Assembly: GCA_973895155.1 (NCBI GenBank)
Contig: OZ316899.1
Location: 10,044,001 to 10,108,000 of the forward strand
Length of the DNA: 64,000 nt
DNA from: Marsupella aquatica
Lineage: Eukaryota > Marchantiophyta
Direction of reading: 5' to 3'
Shown here one piece after another: positions 43,570 through 54,100 of the stretch (positions are counted from its first letter, which is position 1; each line of letters starts with the position of its first letter). A program made the translations under genes and the position numbers. The notes beneath the pieces are model-generated. The model was not told the origin of the DNA, searched no databases, and worked only from the letters and a program-made list of their open reading frames with translations.

Positions 43570-46500
43570 ATGGAACCCGGGCAGAGGCCGGAGGTAAGGC
43601 TGAGGGTGAAAACCCGATTAGGGTTATGGCGCGTTAAGCGTCGGCGGCTAGGAAGGATCAACGGGAAGAAGGACCGGCAGAGGAGAGGGGTAAGGAGCGC
43701 TTGCAGGAGATGGTGGCTCATTTGCGAGCACGAACTAGGCAGACGACTACGGGAGGCCAACTACTGTCAGCTGCTTAGGCAAGCACTCGGGGAGAGAGTA
43801 GATACCGACGATCAACCTAAGGAGGGTATGAGCAACGTCAATCAAGCGGCACATTTCTGGGGATGCCTGTTCGAACGGGCAACTGAGTACATCAAGACTT
43901 ACGAGGACGAGGAGTCAGAAAGGGCAGCTCGAGAACGGCAGGAGCTCGCTCGATTGTGGGAGCTGCAGAAGACGGCTTTCTTAGGAGGCGAACTCATCAA
44001 GGACGAGTTCCTGTGGACGCCTACTTCCAATCAACTCGACGATCTTCTGTTTTGCAAGGACAGCGTCGTCGGCATCCGAGAGGCCATCAAGAACTGCAAC
44101 GACATACACTGGGAATTAAAGGGTAGCACGGAAAGGTGGACCCAGGCAACGGTGCTAGGAGAAACCTCCACGGCAGCAGAGATGAAGAGGAAGGGAGCCG
44201 TCAACGATGAAGCCACCCCGGCAAAAAGAACGAGGTCGACGGCACCAAAGAAGCCAGCCGAGCAGCAGAGCAGGAGGCAGGGAGAAGCCGAAGAGGAGGA
44301 GGTCGATCCCATCAAGGCCATTCCAACCAGGGATGACACCTGGAAGGGCTGGGCGGCAACCCTACCGGTGGAGGTGCAACTACATTTTGCACGGGAGGAG
44401 GATGCATGCTTTACGGCCATGCAGACCAAGAAGTACCAAGGCTTCATGGCCGGATCCGGCTTGGAGGCCTTTGTAAGATTACCATGGCTGAAGCCGGAGG
44501 TACCGGAGTCAGACCTATTAGAATTCGTGGGGTCATGGGAACCCGAGACCAATTGCACGAGGATATATGGGAAGGATTTCTATCTTACTCCCAAGGTGAT
44601 TGCCGAAGTGTTTGGCTTGCCGATGGGCAATAAGACCAAAGTTGATACCAGGAAGACCTTGCCTGACAAGGAGTTCCGGTCGTTCCCCGGGCCATCAACG
44701 AAGAATGGCTTCTTCCGGAACACCTGCACCAACCCGCACATAGGAGAGATGATCGACTTCTTGCGGGTGACCATGCATTGTAACTTGCCGAGGGCAGAGA
44801 TCGGCAAGGCACAGGTCTATCTGGCAGAAAGGCCAGACCCAAGCCGGGACTACAACGGGTACCTCCTCAACCAATTGAAGAAGATCTTAAAGGAGGAGCA
44901 GCAGGTAATCGGCATGGGGAGCGTGTCGCGGCTTGGCTATCACATGCCGCTGTTGTGCCGGTATGCCAGAGGTCAGACTTTTGCCCCGGTACTTCCCCTG
45001 CAGGTAAGGGCACCCGAGGAAGCTCCAACGCCGAGGCCGTTGGCTGAGAAGCCTCAACCACCTGTTAGTCCTACGATCGAGCAGGTGTTTAGGCCCAGGA
45101 AGGAAGACTTGCCGATGCAGCAACCAGGCATGCAGAGTCTGCTGAAACTACTGGAGAAAGAAAAGAAATCGGCATCGGCAACAACAACGGCAACGGCAAC
45201 AATGCCGGACACTACTACAGAGGTAGGCCTACACCGGCTCACAAGAGAAAACCCCTTTGCTGGAGACGAGAGAATCAGGCCGGAATCCAAGCCAGGTGTT
45301 CGAATGTACGTGGGAACCTCAAGCTCCGAATCTGAGGCAGAATTGCCTGAAGCTCCTACCGAGGAAGAGGAGAGGGAGAAGCCGGAAATCCAAGAGGTAG
45401 AGGAGGCAGTGGAGGACTGCAGCCATGATAATTCCGGCTATGGGTCGGACCATCACGTTCCAGGAGTAAGGACCTGTGGCCGGTTTGTCCCCACACTTCC
45501 AAGGGTAGTGCGAGGGGACCCCAACCAGCAGAGTAGCCCTGAGTCTCCCCCACCAGATGTTGCTCCCCCGAGCTTCGACGGCATAAAACAGACGGTGCAG
45601 GAATTTCAGGAGCGAATCAAGCAGGAGGAAGAGGCCGCCCTGGCTAAGGAAAAGGATTTACCAGGAGGAGATTGGCCGGAGGACATCAGGCGGCTAGCCG
45701 AAAAAGGAAGCAAACCTCTAGCCACGATTGAAGAGATCCGCAGGACGGCTTGGGAGCAGAGGCCACGATGGGCGATGCCGATCACTTCTACTTACTCCAC
45801 CTACGCTAAGAATAGAGCCATGGAGTATGGTGAGATGTGTGGGGAACTTGCGCTCGGCATCTTTGGAGAGGAGTTGGAGGTAGGACCCTTTTTCCATAGG
45901 GAGCAGTTGGAGAAGCACCAATTAGAAGAAGCGGTGGCTTTAGAGAGAAGCAAGAAGGACGAGGTCATTCGGCGGCTTAGGAGGATGGAAGCCGAGATTG
46001 AAGATCTAAGGGCGGCCAAGAAAGCCCAAGATGAACTGCGGATTAAACGACATGAGCTGAACATCATGCAGGGGCAGTTGGACGCCGCGCAGGCTGATAA
46101 TCAGAATATCAAGGATAAACTGACTCAGACGCAGGAAGAGTTGGCCGACACGATCCAAGAAAGGGAAAAGTGGAAGCAAGAGCTGAAGAATACAGAGGAG
46201 GCCCACATAACAGCCAACAGCCGGGCCATGGCGGAGACCCAAAGAAAGGAATGGGCGTTGAAAGGGGAGCTCGAGAAAATCCGCGGAGCCCTTGAGCAGA
46301 AGGAGGTCGAGTTAGGGAAATCCTATCAAGGGATTATGGCGCTGCAGCAGGAGCTTGCGTCCCTGACGGCCAGCTTCAAGGCCGACCTAAGGGAGAAGGA
46401 CGAGATGCTCGAACAGACTTACGCCAAGATGAACCAGATGGAGTCTGTCATCATTGCAGAGCTCGACAAGGAGCTAAGAGCAACCCAGGAGGAGAGGGCT

Positions 46501-47190
46501 ACCTTGAAGAAGGAATTGGAGGAAGCCCACAGGGAGCAGGAGGAGGCCAAAAACGAGCTGGAGGGGGCACGTAAGGACCTGGATGAAACCCAAGAGGAGT
46601 TGGAGGAAATCACGAGGAAGATGGAGAACCTACAGCGGCGGGCCGACAACCAAACAGAGCGGCTGAAGAAACAAGCCGCAGTATTTAAATGCTTAGCTGC
46701 AGCAGGTCCATCTCCTGTTGGGACAAACCAGTTACCAGGGGTGGTAATTGCCGAAGGACAAGCCGCGCCACCTGCACCAGTGCCGGAATTAAGTGGGAAG
46801 GGGAAGGGACCAGCTGCCGAGCCACCAACGAAGAAGAAGCGGAAACCTTCAGGGTCAAGGAGTAATACGACTTCACAGGCCGTGGTGATCAAGGAGGTAG
46901 ACCCAGCACCGACCCCAGACAGGGTCACGGCTAAGGATCCAACTACCCTAGGGGAAGGGGAAGCCGAAGCCGAGGGAGTGGCTGAAGCCGAAGCCGTGAG
47001 AGTGGCTGAGGCCGAAGCCGTGGGTATTGCCGAGGCCGGTGTCGAGGCTGAAGCCGAAGGTGGACCCAGTCAGGCCGAGGGAGAGTTGACTCGGTCAAGG
47101 GCAGGTAATCTGTCAGTAGGCGGGCCAACGGCAGTGGCTGCGGAGGAAGTGTTGGGGGCGTCCATTGAGGATCCACCACCGGTGTCGTGA
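43570..47190 (+). CDS. LTR-embedded ORF (5' LTR copy), about 1206 aa
   Basis: Start chosen at ATG 43570 because it sits in an AACCATGG context (a GTG at 43531 extends the frame by 13 codons). Residues about 255-470 contain WKGWAATLPVEVQLHFARE, VRLPWLKPEVPESDLLEFVG and FYLTPKVIAEVFGLPMGN, loosely recalling plant-mobile-domain or putative plant transposon proteins (a weak resemblance). A Glu/Pro/Ser-rich linker follows, then a long coiled coil at about 790-1035 (heptad-like QEELADTIQEREKWKQ and KKELEEAHREQEEAKNEL). The Ala/Glu repeat EAEAEGVAEAEAVRVAEAEA is near the end. It lies in U3, so in the genomic RNA it would be read from the 3' copy as a third gene. Function unknown. Confidence 0.75.
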   Translation: MEPGQRPEVRLRVKTRLGLWRVKRRRLGRINGKKDRQRRGVRSACRRWWLICEHELGRRLREANYCQLLRQALGERVDTDDQPKEGMSNVNQAAHFWGCLFERATEYIKTYEDEESERAARERQELARLWELQKTAFLGGELIKDEFLWTPTSNQLDDLLFCKDSVVGIREAIKNCNDIHWELKGSTERWTQATVLGETSTAAEMKRKGAVNDEATPAKRTRSTAPKKPAEQQSRRQGEAEEEEVDPIKAIPTRDDTWKGWAATLPVEVQLHFAREEDACFTAMQTKKYQGFMAGSGLEAFVRLPWLKPEVPESDLLEFVGSWEPETNCTRIYGKDFYLTPKVIAEVFGLPMGNKTKVDTRKTLPDKEFRSFPGPSTKNGFFRNTCTNPHIGEMIDFLRVTMHCNLPRAEIGKAQVYLAERPDPSRDYNGYLLNQLKKILKEEQQVIGMGSVSRLGYHMPLLCRYARGQTFAPVLPLQVRAPEEAPTPRPLAEKPQPPVSPTIEQVFRPRKEDLPMQQPGMQSLLKLLEKEKKSASATTTATATMPDTTTEVGLHRLTRENPFAGDERIRPESKPGVRMYVGTSSSESEAELPEAPTEEEEREKPEIQEVEEAVEDCSHDNSGYGSDHHVPGVRTCGRFVPTLPRVVRGDPNQQSSPESPPPDVAPPSFDGIKQTVQEFQERIKQEEEAALAKEKDLPGGDWPEDIRRLAEKGSKPLATIEEIRRTAWEQRPRWAMPITSTYSTYAKNRAMEYGEMCGELALGIFGEELEVGPFFHREQLEKHQLEEAVALERSKKDEVIRRLRRMEAEIEDLRAAKKAQDELRIKRHELNIMQGQLDAAQADNQNIKDKLTQTQEELADTIQEREKWKQELKNTEEAHITANSRAMAETQRKEWALKGELEKIRGALEQKEVELGKSYQGIMALQQELASLTASFKADLREKDEMLEQTYAKMNQMESVIIAELDKELRATQEERATLKKELEEAHREQEEAKNELEGARKDLDETQEELEEITRKMENLQRRADNQTERLKKQAAVFKCLAAAGPSPVGTNQLPGVVIAEGQAAPPAPVPELSGKGKGPAAEPPTKKKRKPSGSRSNTTSQAVVIKEVDPAPTPDRVTAKDPTTLGEGEAEAEGVAEAEAVRVAEAEAVGIAEAGVEAEAEGGPSQAEGELTRSRAGNLSVGGPTAVAAEEVLGASIEDPPPVS

Positions 47191-47907
47191 CGGTGCAAGG
47201 GCGCCGTTCCTTTTAGGGAGGGCGGACGTGGAGGGAGGAGGCGTGAGTGGGCAGGGCGGGCATGGATCTCCACGTTTAGGATTAGGATCAGAACCAGGAG
47301 CGGCCCTGACACTTAGCTTAGTGGGATTGCGGTCCCACTGGTAGGAGCAACACTTGTGCTCCTGCCTTGCTGTACATAGGTAGATTCGGGCAAGTAGATT
47401 ACTGTTAAGTAGATTAGGCTTACGATGCAAAGAATGGCGGATCCACTACCAGGATAAGTACCTGGGCAGCGGGGAGCTCAGGGCCTCTTCTTTAGCAAGT
47501 TTTTAGTTTGCACCAGCCGGGCTGGGATCAAGTAGTACGAGAAGCTCTCGGTTAGTCATACAGTGACCCTTGTGTATATTCATGTTTCCTCATGCCTAAG
47601 AGCTGAATAGAGTTGGCCTCACGGCTTAGTTCGCAGAACTTGTGTATGAGATGTACTGTTTGTATGGCAAGTGCATGGTATGACTCAGTCAGAATGAGTC
47701 ATTTTGCTATTTGTGTGTCGCATTAACTTGTGTGAAGAGTGCCCACATCAACAGAACGAAGGAAAGTAAGCAGGGGAGTGAGAGTTGGATGTGTCGAGCT
47801 GAGAGAGGTCTTAGCGGCTTAACCAAGCCTATTGGGGATCATTCCGGCGGCGGAATCCAAACATACCTAACAAGACGGAGGGGAAGACAGGGGAAGACAG
47901 GGGAAGG

Positions 47908-47918
47908 CCTATATTAGG
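47908..47918 (+). promoter_or_regulatory. Candidate TATA-like element of the Gypsy LTR
   Basis: CCTATATTAGG downstream of the U3 ORF and about 200 bp before the LTR end. A promoter here would place the R-U5 part after the ORF. It is suggested by composition only. Confidence 0.3.
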
Positions 47919-48115
47919 CCGGCTACGTATCTCATGACCCGATGAAGGATCTGTCCAGTATATGTGTGTAAAATGTTAATAGTAGTAGTAGAAGGTTAGC
48001 AGCGTCCCATGCCGCTAAGCCGCGGAAACGGCCTCGCCAAGCGCGAAACCTGCGGGAATCGGCTTGAGCTGGGGGGTTTCTTGGGTTTAGGGAGCCATGG
48101 GACGCACCACATTTT

Positions 48116-48133
48116 TGGCGCTAGATGGAGGGG
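48116..48133 (+). other. Gypsy primer binding site
   Basis: TGGCGCTAGATGGAGGGG begins four bases inside the 5' LTR end. The TGGCGC start is typical of tRNA 3'-end primer sites. I cannot name the tRNA with confidence. Confidence 0.55.
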
Positions 48134-48180
48134 GCATTTCTTAAGCCGTGAGATATGAAGTTAGAACGGAAGCGTAGGTA

Positions 48181-51174
48181 ATGACTGACCTTACGCCGAG
48201 GGAAGAAAGAGTGATTCAACGGGAGAGAGCTCGACTACAGCAGCTCGCCGGGTGGCATGATACACAGCGACTGAGAGGGGCAGAAAGAGCTGGTAGCTCC
48301 GAAACTGGAAGTGGCGTCGAAGAAGACATACCAGAAGAAGAGTCGGTAAGGAGAAGTGAGTCTCCAACCGACATGGGGGAACCAGAGGCACGGCCAGACG
48401 AGAGGCCAGGGACCAGATTGAGCCAGCGGTCGCGCATACATTACAAGGCATTTCATGGGAGAGGAGATGAGGATCCGGACGAATGGTTGGATGATTTCGA
48501 GGGAACCGCTGCAGCAAATGGAGAATCGGCCATCAAGATGCAGATTCTTCCCGGCCTGTTCAAGGGTGAGGCTAGGCCTTGGTACAGAGCATTAGATGTG
48601 GAAGATCAAGCCATCTGGGATATCTTCAAAACACTCTTTGTTAAGGAGTTTCGACCCATTGGAACTTCAGAACTAGCAGTGCTGAAGTTGGGACAACTTC
48701 GGTTCAAGGAGAACAAATCCTTCAGGAAGTTCTTGCAACGCTTTCAGAAACTGGTAAGACGTACAAAGACCAATGCATCTGAAGGTATGCAACTTCAATG
48801 GTTGGTGAATGCTTTGCCACAGAAGATGAGTTTTGCAATTAGGAAGGAGAACCCGGAGACCTTAGCCGAAGCAATTAAGGATATTCAATTATACATTAAT
48901 GCAGATATCACAAGCCGGAAGAAACAGCTTAAGTCTGAGAGTTCCTCATCAGAGGAGGGATCACCCCATAAGAAAAAAGATAAGAAGAAGAAACATTCCA
49001 AGAAGTCTAGAAGTGATAAGTCAAGCTCGAATAGTGGGAGTAGCAAGAGTGAGTCATCTTCTAGTTCTGAAGAAGAAAAAACTAGGAAAAGGAAGGGCAG
49101 AAGGAGAGGGAAGACGAAAGTCAAGATGGAGGCTAAGCCACCAGATAACATCGTAGCCCTTACCGAGCAACTTAAGACTATCATTGCAGAGGTAAAACCA
49201 AAGAAGAAGGTAGTACAGGAGGATAGCTCTGTATGGTGTGCCTTATGTTATAAAACCGGACACCATAAAGATGCTTGTCCTAAGCTTAATACTAATCATG
49301 TTCGGCATGTGGCCGAGATCAGACCATGTCAGGGAGAAGTAGAGTACTTTTTGGGAGATGCCGCTGATAGTGTTTTCGGCATCAGTGAGACTGGAGCACG
49401 AGACCTATCCAACAGACCTGCATCTCTGTGGTCAGGGTTAAGGAACAATCCAGGAGAGATGTATCCTCGGATTATTCAGAACCCGTCAGTACCTCCTAGG
49501 CCGAATGTGCAAAGATTTGCGGCGTGCTATAATTGTGGTCAACCTGGCCATTTTGCTAGAGAATGCCCGAATGCACGCAAACAGGGTGATGGACAACCAG
49601 CTCAGCTATGTATGGGATGCCGACAGGAAGGTCATATGCTAGGGCAATGTCCTACTTGGTTGGCAGGCCTGGCCGCAAATCATAAGCTTTTGCCGATCAA
49701 GATCTTACCGCCAGGTACTACCCCCGGAGGAGTTCAAATCAACCACATCGAACTAGGATGGCAAGAGGATGCCGAGGCAGAGTTCGTACCATCTGATGAT
49801 GAGGCCGAAGCCCTATCAACCTTCTCAGAGGAGGATTTAGATCATGATTGCTACCGGGTCTCTACTCGATCTACCAGAAGGAAGGAAAGGTGGGATGGGC
49901 TGGCCAAAAATAAAGGGAAGGTTACGAAGGAAAGGATCGACTCTTCGTCAACATCAACAGAAGAAGAAGGGAGGGCTCCGGCAATACAGGTAAGCCATGA
50001 GCCCACCATTGAAACCAATCCTTCACAAGATAGCGACTTCAATCGAGATCATCCTAAGTTGTTCTACCCCTCTGTTACGGCTAGTGTTAAGGAACAACTA
50101 AGAGAATTAGAAACCCTGGAGAATACCGAAGCCATTGCCAAGGATGTAAAACGAGCAAAAGCATTGTTTGCTTCGGAAGACCCAACAGCTGTGGAGACTA
50201 GCGTGGCAAAACTGGCCGAATCCAAGATGGAAACACCACCAGAGGAGAAGCCGATTGTTCCCTATGACCTGGCTAAAGATGTACTAGAATCTAGAGTCTC
50301 GGCAACAGTAGGTCAACTATTGAAAAATAGCCCGTACTTCCGGAAGCAATTAAGGAAGGCTATTCTCGGCAAGCCGAGATTACCCAAGGTAGCAACCAGA
50401 TCCGACGTACTAATGATAGAAGAAGATCAAGGAGCCCCAGCATTACCATTAATGATTCAAGGAGAATTATTACTACGGGTACCCATCGATGGAGGATCAG
50501 GGGTATGTATTATGATTGATTCAACAGCAAAAGGGTGGGGTCTAACACCGGAGATGACTGGAAGAGTGTTGAACATGGCCAATGGATATCAGGTCATTCC
50601 GACGGGAGTGTTAACCGGCATCAAGACAGAGATAGGAGGTATCTTCTTTAGCATTAACTATGTAGTAATGAAGCCGGTAAATCCTACGTCATTCCGGCTA
50701 TTGATTGGTAGGCCATGGCTGTACCTAGCCGAGGTAATAGAAGATTGGGGTAAAAAGCAGTTCACTTTCGGGACCCCCTCTATCACGGTATCCTGGGACA
50801 CTAAGGATGACCGTAGGAAAAGCATAAGGGAAGTAGATGGGTACGATAGTGGACTGGAGTCAGCCGATGAAGTACGTTGGTTAGAATGCTTCACTAACCT
50901 AACCGAAGAAGGTGTCTTTGGACCAGAGGTACCCCCCAGCGGATTATGGCAAGAACCAATGGAAGGTGACTTGGAAGAAGAAGACGAAGAGGTCGAGGAC
51001 TGCTTTACAATAGAATCCACCTTTTTAGCTGCAATTCCGGAGGAAGTTAAGGATGTAGACCAATTGGATGAAACGGCTAAGTGGGGAGCAATAGCAGGGA
51101 CAGTGGATTTTCTGCAGGCGTTGTGGCAGAGCCGACGGGGTCCACAACGCCATCGATCATCGGCAAGGAATTAA
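48181..51174 (+). CDS. Gypsy gag-protease
   Basis: 997 codons from ATG 48181. The retrotransposon gag core lies at about residues 85-245 (EDPDEWLDDFEGTAAANGES, GEARPWYRAL, GTSELAVLKLGQLRFKENKS). A Lys/Ser/Glu-rich linker (about 245-315) follows. There are three zinc knuckles: CALCYKTGHHKDAC near 351, CYNCGQPGHFAREC near 448 and CMGCRQEGHMLGQC near 476. The retroviral-type protease is at about 755-900 with VPIDGGSGVCIM; the active-site triplet is D-G-G instead of D-S/T-G. The frame overlaps pol by 94 bp in the -1 relation. Confidence 0.92.
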   Translation: MTDLTPREERVIQRERARLQQLAGWHDTQRLRGAERAGSSETGSGVEEDIPEEESVRRSESPTDMGEPEARPDERPGTRLSQRSRIHYKAFHGRGDEDPDEWLDDFEGTAAANGESAIKMQILPGLFKGEARPWYRALDVEDQAIWDIFKTLFVKEFRPIGTSELAVLKLGQLRFKENKSFRKFLQRFQKLVRRTKTNASEGMQLQWLVNALPQKMSFAIRKENPETLAEAIKDIQLYINADITSRKKQLKSESSSSEEGSPHKKKDKKKKHSKKSRSDKSSSNSGSSKSESSSSSEEEKTRKRKGRRRGKTKVKMEAKPPDNIVALTEQLKTIIAEVKPKKKVVQEDSSVWCALCYKTGHHKDACPKLNTNHVRHVAEIRPCQGEVEYFLGDAADSVFGISETGARDLSNRPASLWSGLRNNPGEMYPRIIQNPSVPPRPNVQRFAACYNCGQPGHFARECPNARKQGDGQPAQLCMGCRQEGHMLGQCPTWLAGLAANHKLLPIKILPPGTTPGGVQINHIELGWQEDAEAEFVPSDDEAEALSTFSEEDLDHDCYRVSTRSTRRKERWDGLAKNKGKVTKERIDSSSTSTEEEGRAPAIQVSHEPTIETNPSQDSDFNRDHPKLFYPSVTASVKEQLRELETLENTEAIAKDVKRAKALFASEDPTAVETSVAKLAESKMETPPEEKPIVPYDLAKDVLESRVSATVGQLLKNSPYFRKQLRKAILGKPRLPKVATRSDVLMIEEDQGAPALPLMIQGELLLRVPIDGGSGVCIMIDSTAKGWGLTPEMTGRVLNMANGYQVIPTGVLTGIKTEIGGIFFSINYVVMKPVNPTSFRLLIGRPWLYLAEVIEDWGKKQFTFGTPSITVSWDTKDDRRKSIREVDGYDSGLESADEVRWLECFTNLTEEGVFGPEVPPSGLWQEPMEGDLEEEDEEVEDCFTIESTFLAAIPEEVKDVDQLDETAKWGAIAGTVDFLQALWQSRRGPQRHRSSARN

Positions 51175-54100
51175 ATACCAAGGGATCGGCATACAAGCCG
51201 ATTACGAGGGCAGAACAAATTGAGGCCCTATTAGAAGCCGAGAGAGCACAGCGGCCTAACTCTCAGGAGCAAGAGGTGAATGAGATGGACAGACACGATC
51301 CAGAGCCAAGGCAGGAAGGGGAGCCGACCACTAATTCAAAACCGAATAGACCGGTAAGGAGACCATCTATGGACACCAAGGAAGGGACCGACTCGGCTAG
51401 TCCAGCCGAGATCCCAGTTTATGGAGGTATGAGATTAGAGAGACTGGAAGCCGAACTGGACCCGAATTTGAAGAAGCAGATTAATATGATCCAAGCACGG
51501 CAATATCGGAAGCTCGACTTAGGAGAGGGAAGAGAACTGAACTTAGGGAGAAACCTAGCACCTGAGCTCGAGAAAGAGATCAGTGACTTATTGATTGAAT
51601 TTCAGGATGTGTTTGCATGGAGTCACCAAGATCTAAAGGGCATAGATCCAACACTAGGGGAACATCGAATTGATCTCATGTTAGGAGCCAAATCATTTCG
51701 ACAACCAATTCGAAGGATGAACCCGAGGTATTCCCTGCTGGTCAAAACAGAAATCGACAAACTAGTGGAAGCTGGATTCATCACTCCAGTCCTGCATTCA
51801 GACTGGGTGTCTCCAATTGTGATAGTTCCCAAGAAAGCTGGACCCGATGGTAAACCCAAGATCCGGGTTTGTCAGGATTACAGGAAGCTGAATGAAGCAA
51901 CATTAAAAGACCATTTTCCTTTACCGTTTACTGATATGGTACTAGACATGGTAGCCAGTCATGAACTATATTCATTCATGGATGGATACTCTGGTTATAA
52001 CCAAATCAGGATTCGGCAGGAAGACCAAATCAAGACGGCCTTCATCACGGAATGGGGGATCTATGTCTTCAATCGTATGCCGTTTGGACTCTGCAACGCA
52101 CCAGCTATGTTCCAACGATTAATGGTGAACATTTTTCATGATTACTTGAGAAAGTTCATGGAAATCTTCATTGATGACTTTGCAGTATTCGGGAAGGCAT
52201 CGAAACATGCTAAATACCTCAGGAAAACCTTCATGAGATGTAGGGAGGTGGGTCTCAAGTTACACCCAGATAAATGTTTTTTTGCAGTAACCGAGGGGGT
52301 GCTACTAGGTCACAAGGTATCAAGGAAGGGCATTGAGATTGACAAAGGTAAGCTAGCAGTATGGCTAGATATCATGCAACCTAAGAACATAAAGGATGTA
52401 AGATCCTTCTTGGGATGCATTGGTTACTATCGCCGGTTCATCAAGGATTTTGCCAAGCTAGCTTTACCATTAACCAATATGCTCAAGGCAGGAGCAGACT
52501 TCAAACCCACACCCGAACGAGTCACAGCGGTGGTAGAATTGAAGCAGATGTTAGTAGAGGCCCCAGTCATGATAGCACCGGACTGGAACAAAGATTTTCA
52601 TGTTTTTGTAGATGTCTCGGGCTTCTGTATTGGCTCAGTACTAAGTCAGTTGGATGAGAAAAGAAGGGACCATCCCATATACTTCGCAAGCCGTCAGCTT
52701 GCCGATGCCGAACGGAACTACTCTACCACGGAAAGAGAAGCATTAGGAGTCATTTATTCTTGTAAAAAGTTTAGGCATTATTTACTAGGGTACAAGGTAA
52801 TCTTTCATACTGATCATGAAAGTTTGAAGTACCTAGTCAATAAGCCGGACCTTACAGGCAGAGTAGCAAGATGGATTTTGCTATTACAGGAGTTTGACTA
52901 TGAGCTGAGGATCAAGCCAGGAAAGTTACATGCCAATGCCGACTTCTTTTCAAGGATCACAGGTAAACCTGCCACGGATTGCATCGATGATCGATTCCCC
53001 GACGAGGAGCTATTCGTTGTGGAAATAGCTGGTACATGGTACCCTGAGATTTTACAATTTCTCAGCACTTCCAGATTACAGCCAGGATTAAGCCGAGAGC
53101 AAGCCGCAGTCTTTGTGCGGAAGGTCAGACAGTATCAGTGCATTAAAGGCATACTGCACAAGCATGGAATCAACGGCACGATTCAAAGGTGTTTGGAGAA
53201 GAGAGAGGTAAAACGAGTCCTACGGGCCATGCATGGAGAGGAGGCCGGAGGACATTTTGCCCCAGTAACCACGTCTAAGAAGATATTAAATGCCGGTTAC
53301 TGGTGGCCCACCTTGCACAAAGATGTCTATCAGTTTATCAAACAATGCGATCCTTGTCAACGAGCGGGCGGACCAAGGGCGTCCACCAGGCATCCACTGC
53401 ACCCTATTCTACCTCTGGCACCATTCGAGAAGTGGGGTATTGATTACATTGGACCTCTGAAACCACTGACCCACCCTCGACGGAACAAGTACATAATCCT
53501 GGCTACGGATTATGCAACTAAATGGGTAGAGGCCAAACCAACAACGAAGGATGATGCAATTACTACGGCTAGATTCATGTATGAGCAGATCTTCACCAGG
53601 TATGGAGCACCCCTAGAATTAGTTAGTGATAGAGGAACCCATTTTTTGAATGATATAATTAGTCGTTTAAATGAGCAGTATTTAGTTAAACATAGGCCTA
53701 CTACTCCCTACCATCCAAAGGCAAACGGGTTGACAGAACGAGCAAACGGAATCATAGGAAAGATATTGAACAAAACAGTAGCTCAGAACAAACTCGATTG
53801 GGATGATAAATTGTTTGCTGCTGTTTTTGCTTACAATCTTGCCTATAAATCCACTACCGGTCATACACCCTTCTTCTTAACCTTTGGACAAGAAGCCCTG
53901 GTACCCATGCAACTTGAGATACCGACATTTCAAGTTACAATTGAGGAAAGAGCCTCAGCGGAGGAGAGCCTAAAGGAGCGAGAATATAGGTTAGAAGCTT
54001 TAGAGGAAGCGAGAATGATTTCAGCCGAGAGAATAGAATATAGACAGAATATCATGAAGCAGCAGTATGATAAAAGGTTAAAAGTAGTTAGTATTCATAC

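Larger units (their letters stand above)
43455..48111 (+). repeat. Gypsy 5' LTR (4657 bp)
   Basis: Unusually long LTR containing an open frame at 43570-47190. Differences from the 3' LTR that I saw include sites near 44816, 44953, 45725, 46154, 46982 and 47262. Confidence 0.95.

Noticed and set aside
44031-44558. Antisense 175-codon frame inside the Gypsy LTR (and its copy at 54912-55439)
   Set aside because: It lies wholly opposite the long sense ORF, and its composition mirrors that ORF's codon bias. No domain or start context supports it.
43531-47190. The long coiled-coil ORF as a host gene
   Set aside because: It occurs in both LTRs of one element, inside exact LTR boundaries with target duplications, so it belongs to the retrotransposon.
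48112-48135. Extra copy of the GCGC palindrome (ggcgcta)
   Set aside because: Only half the motif is present and it coincides with the Gypsy primer binding site.
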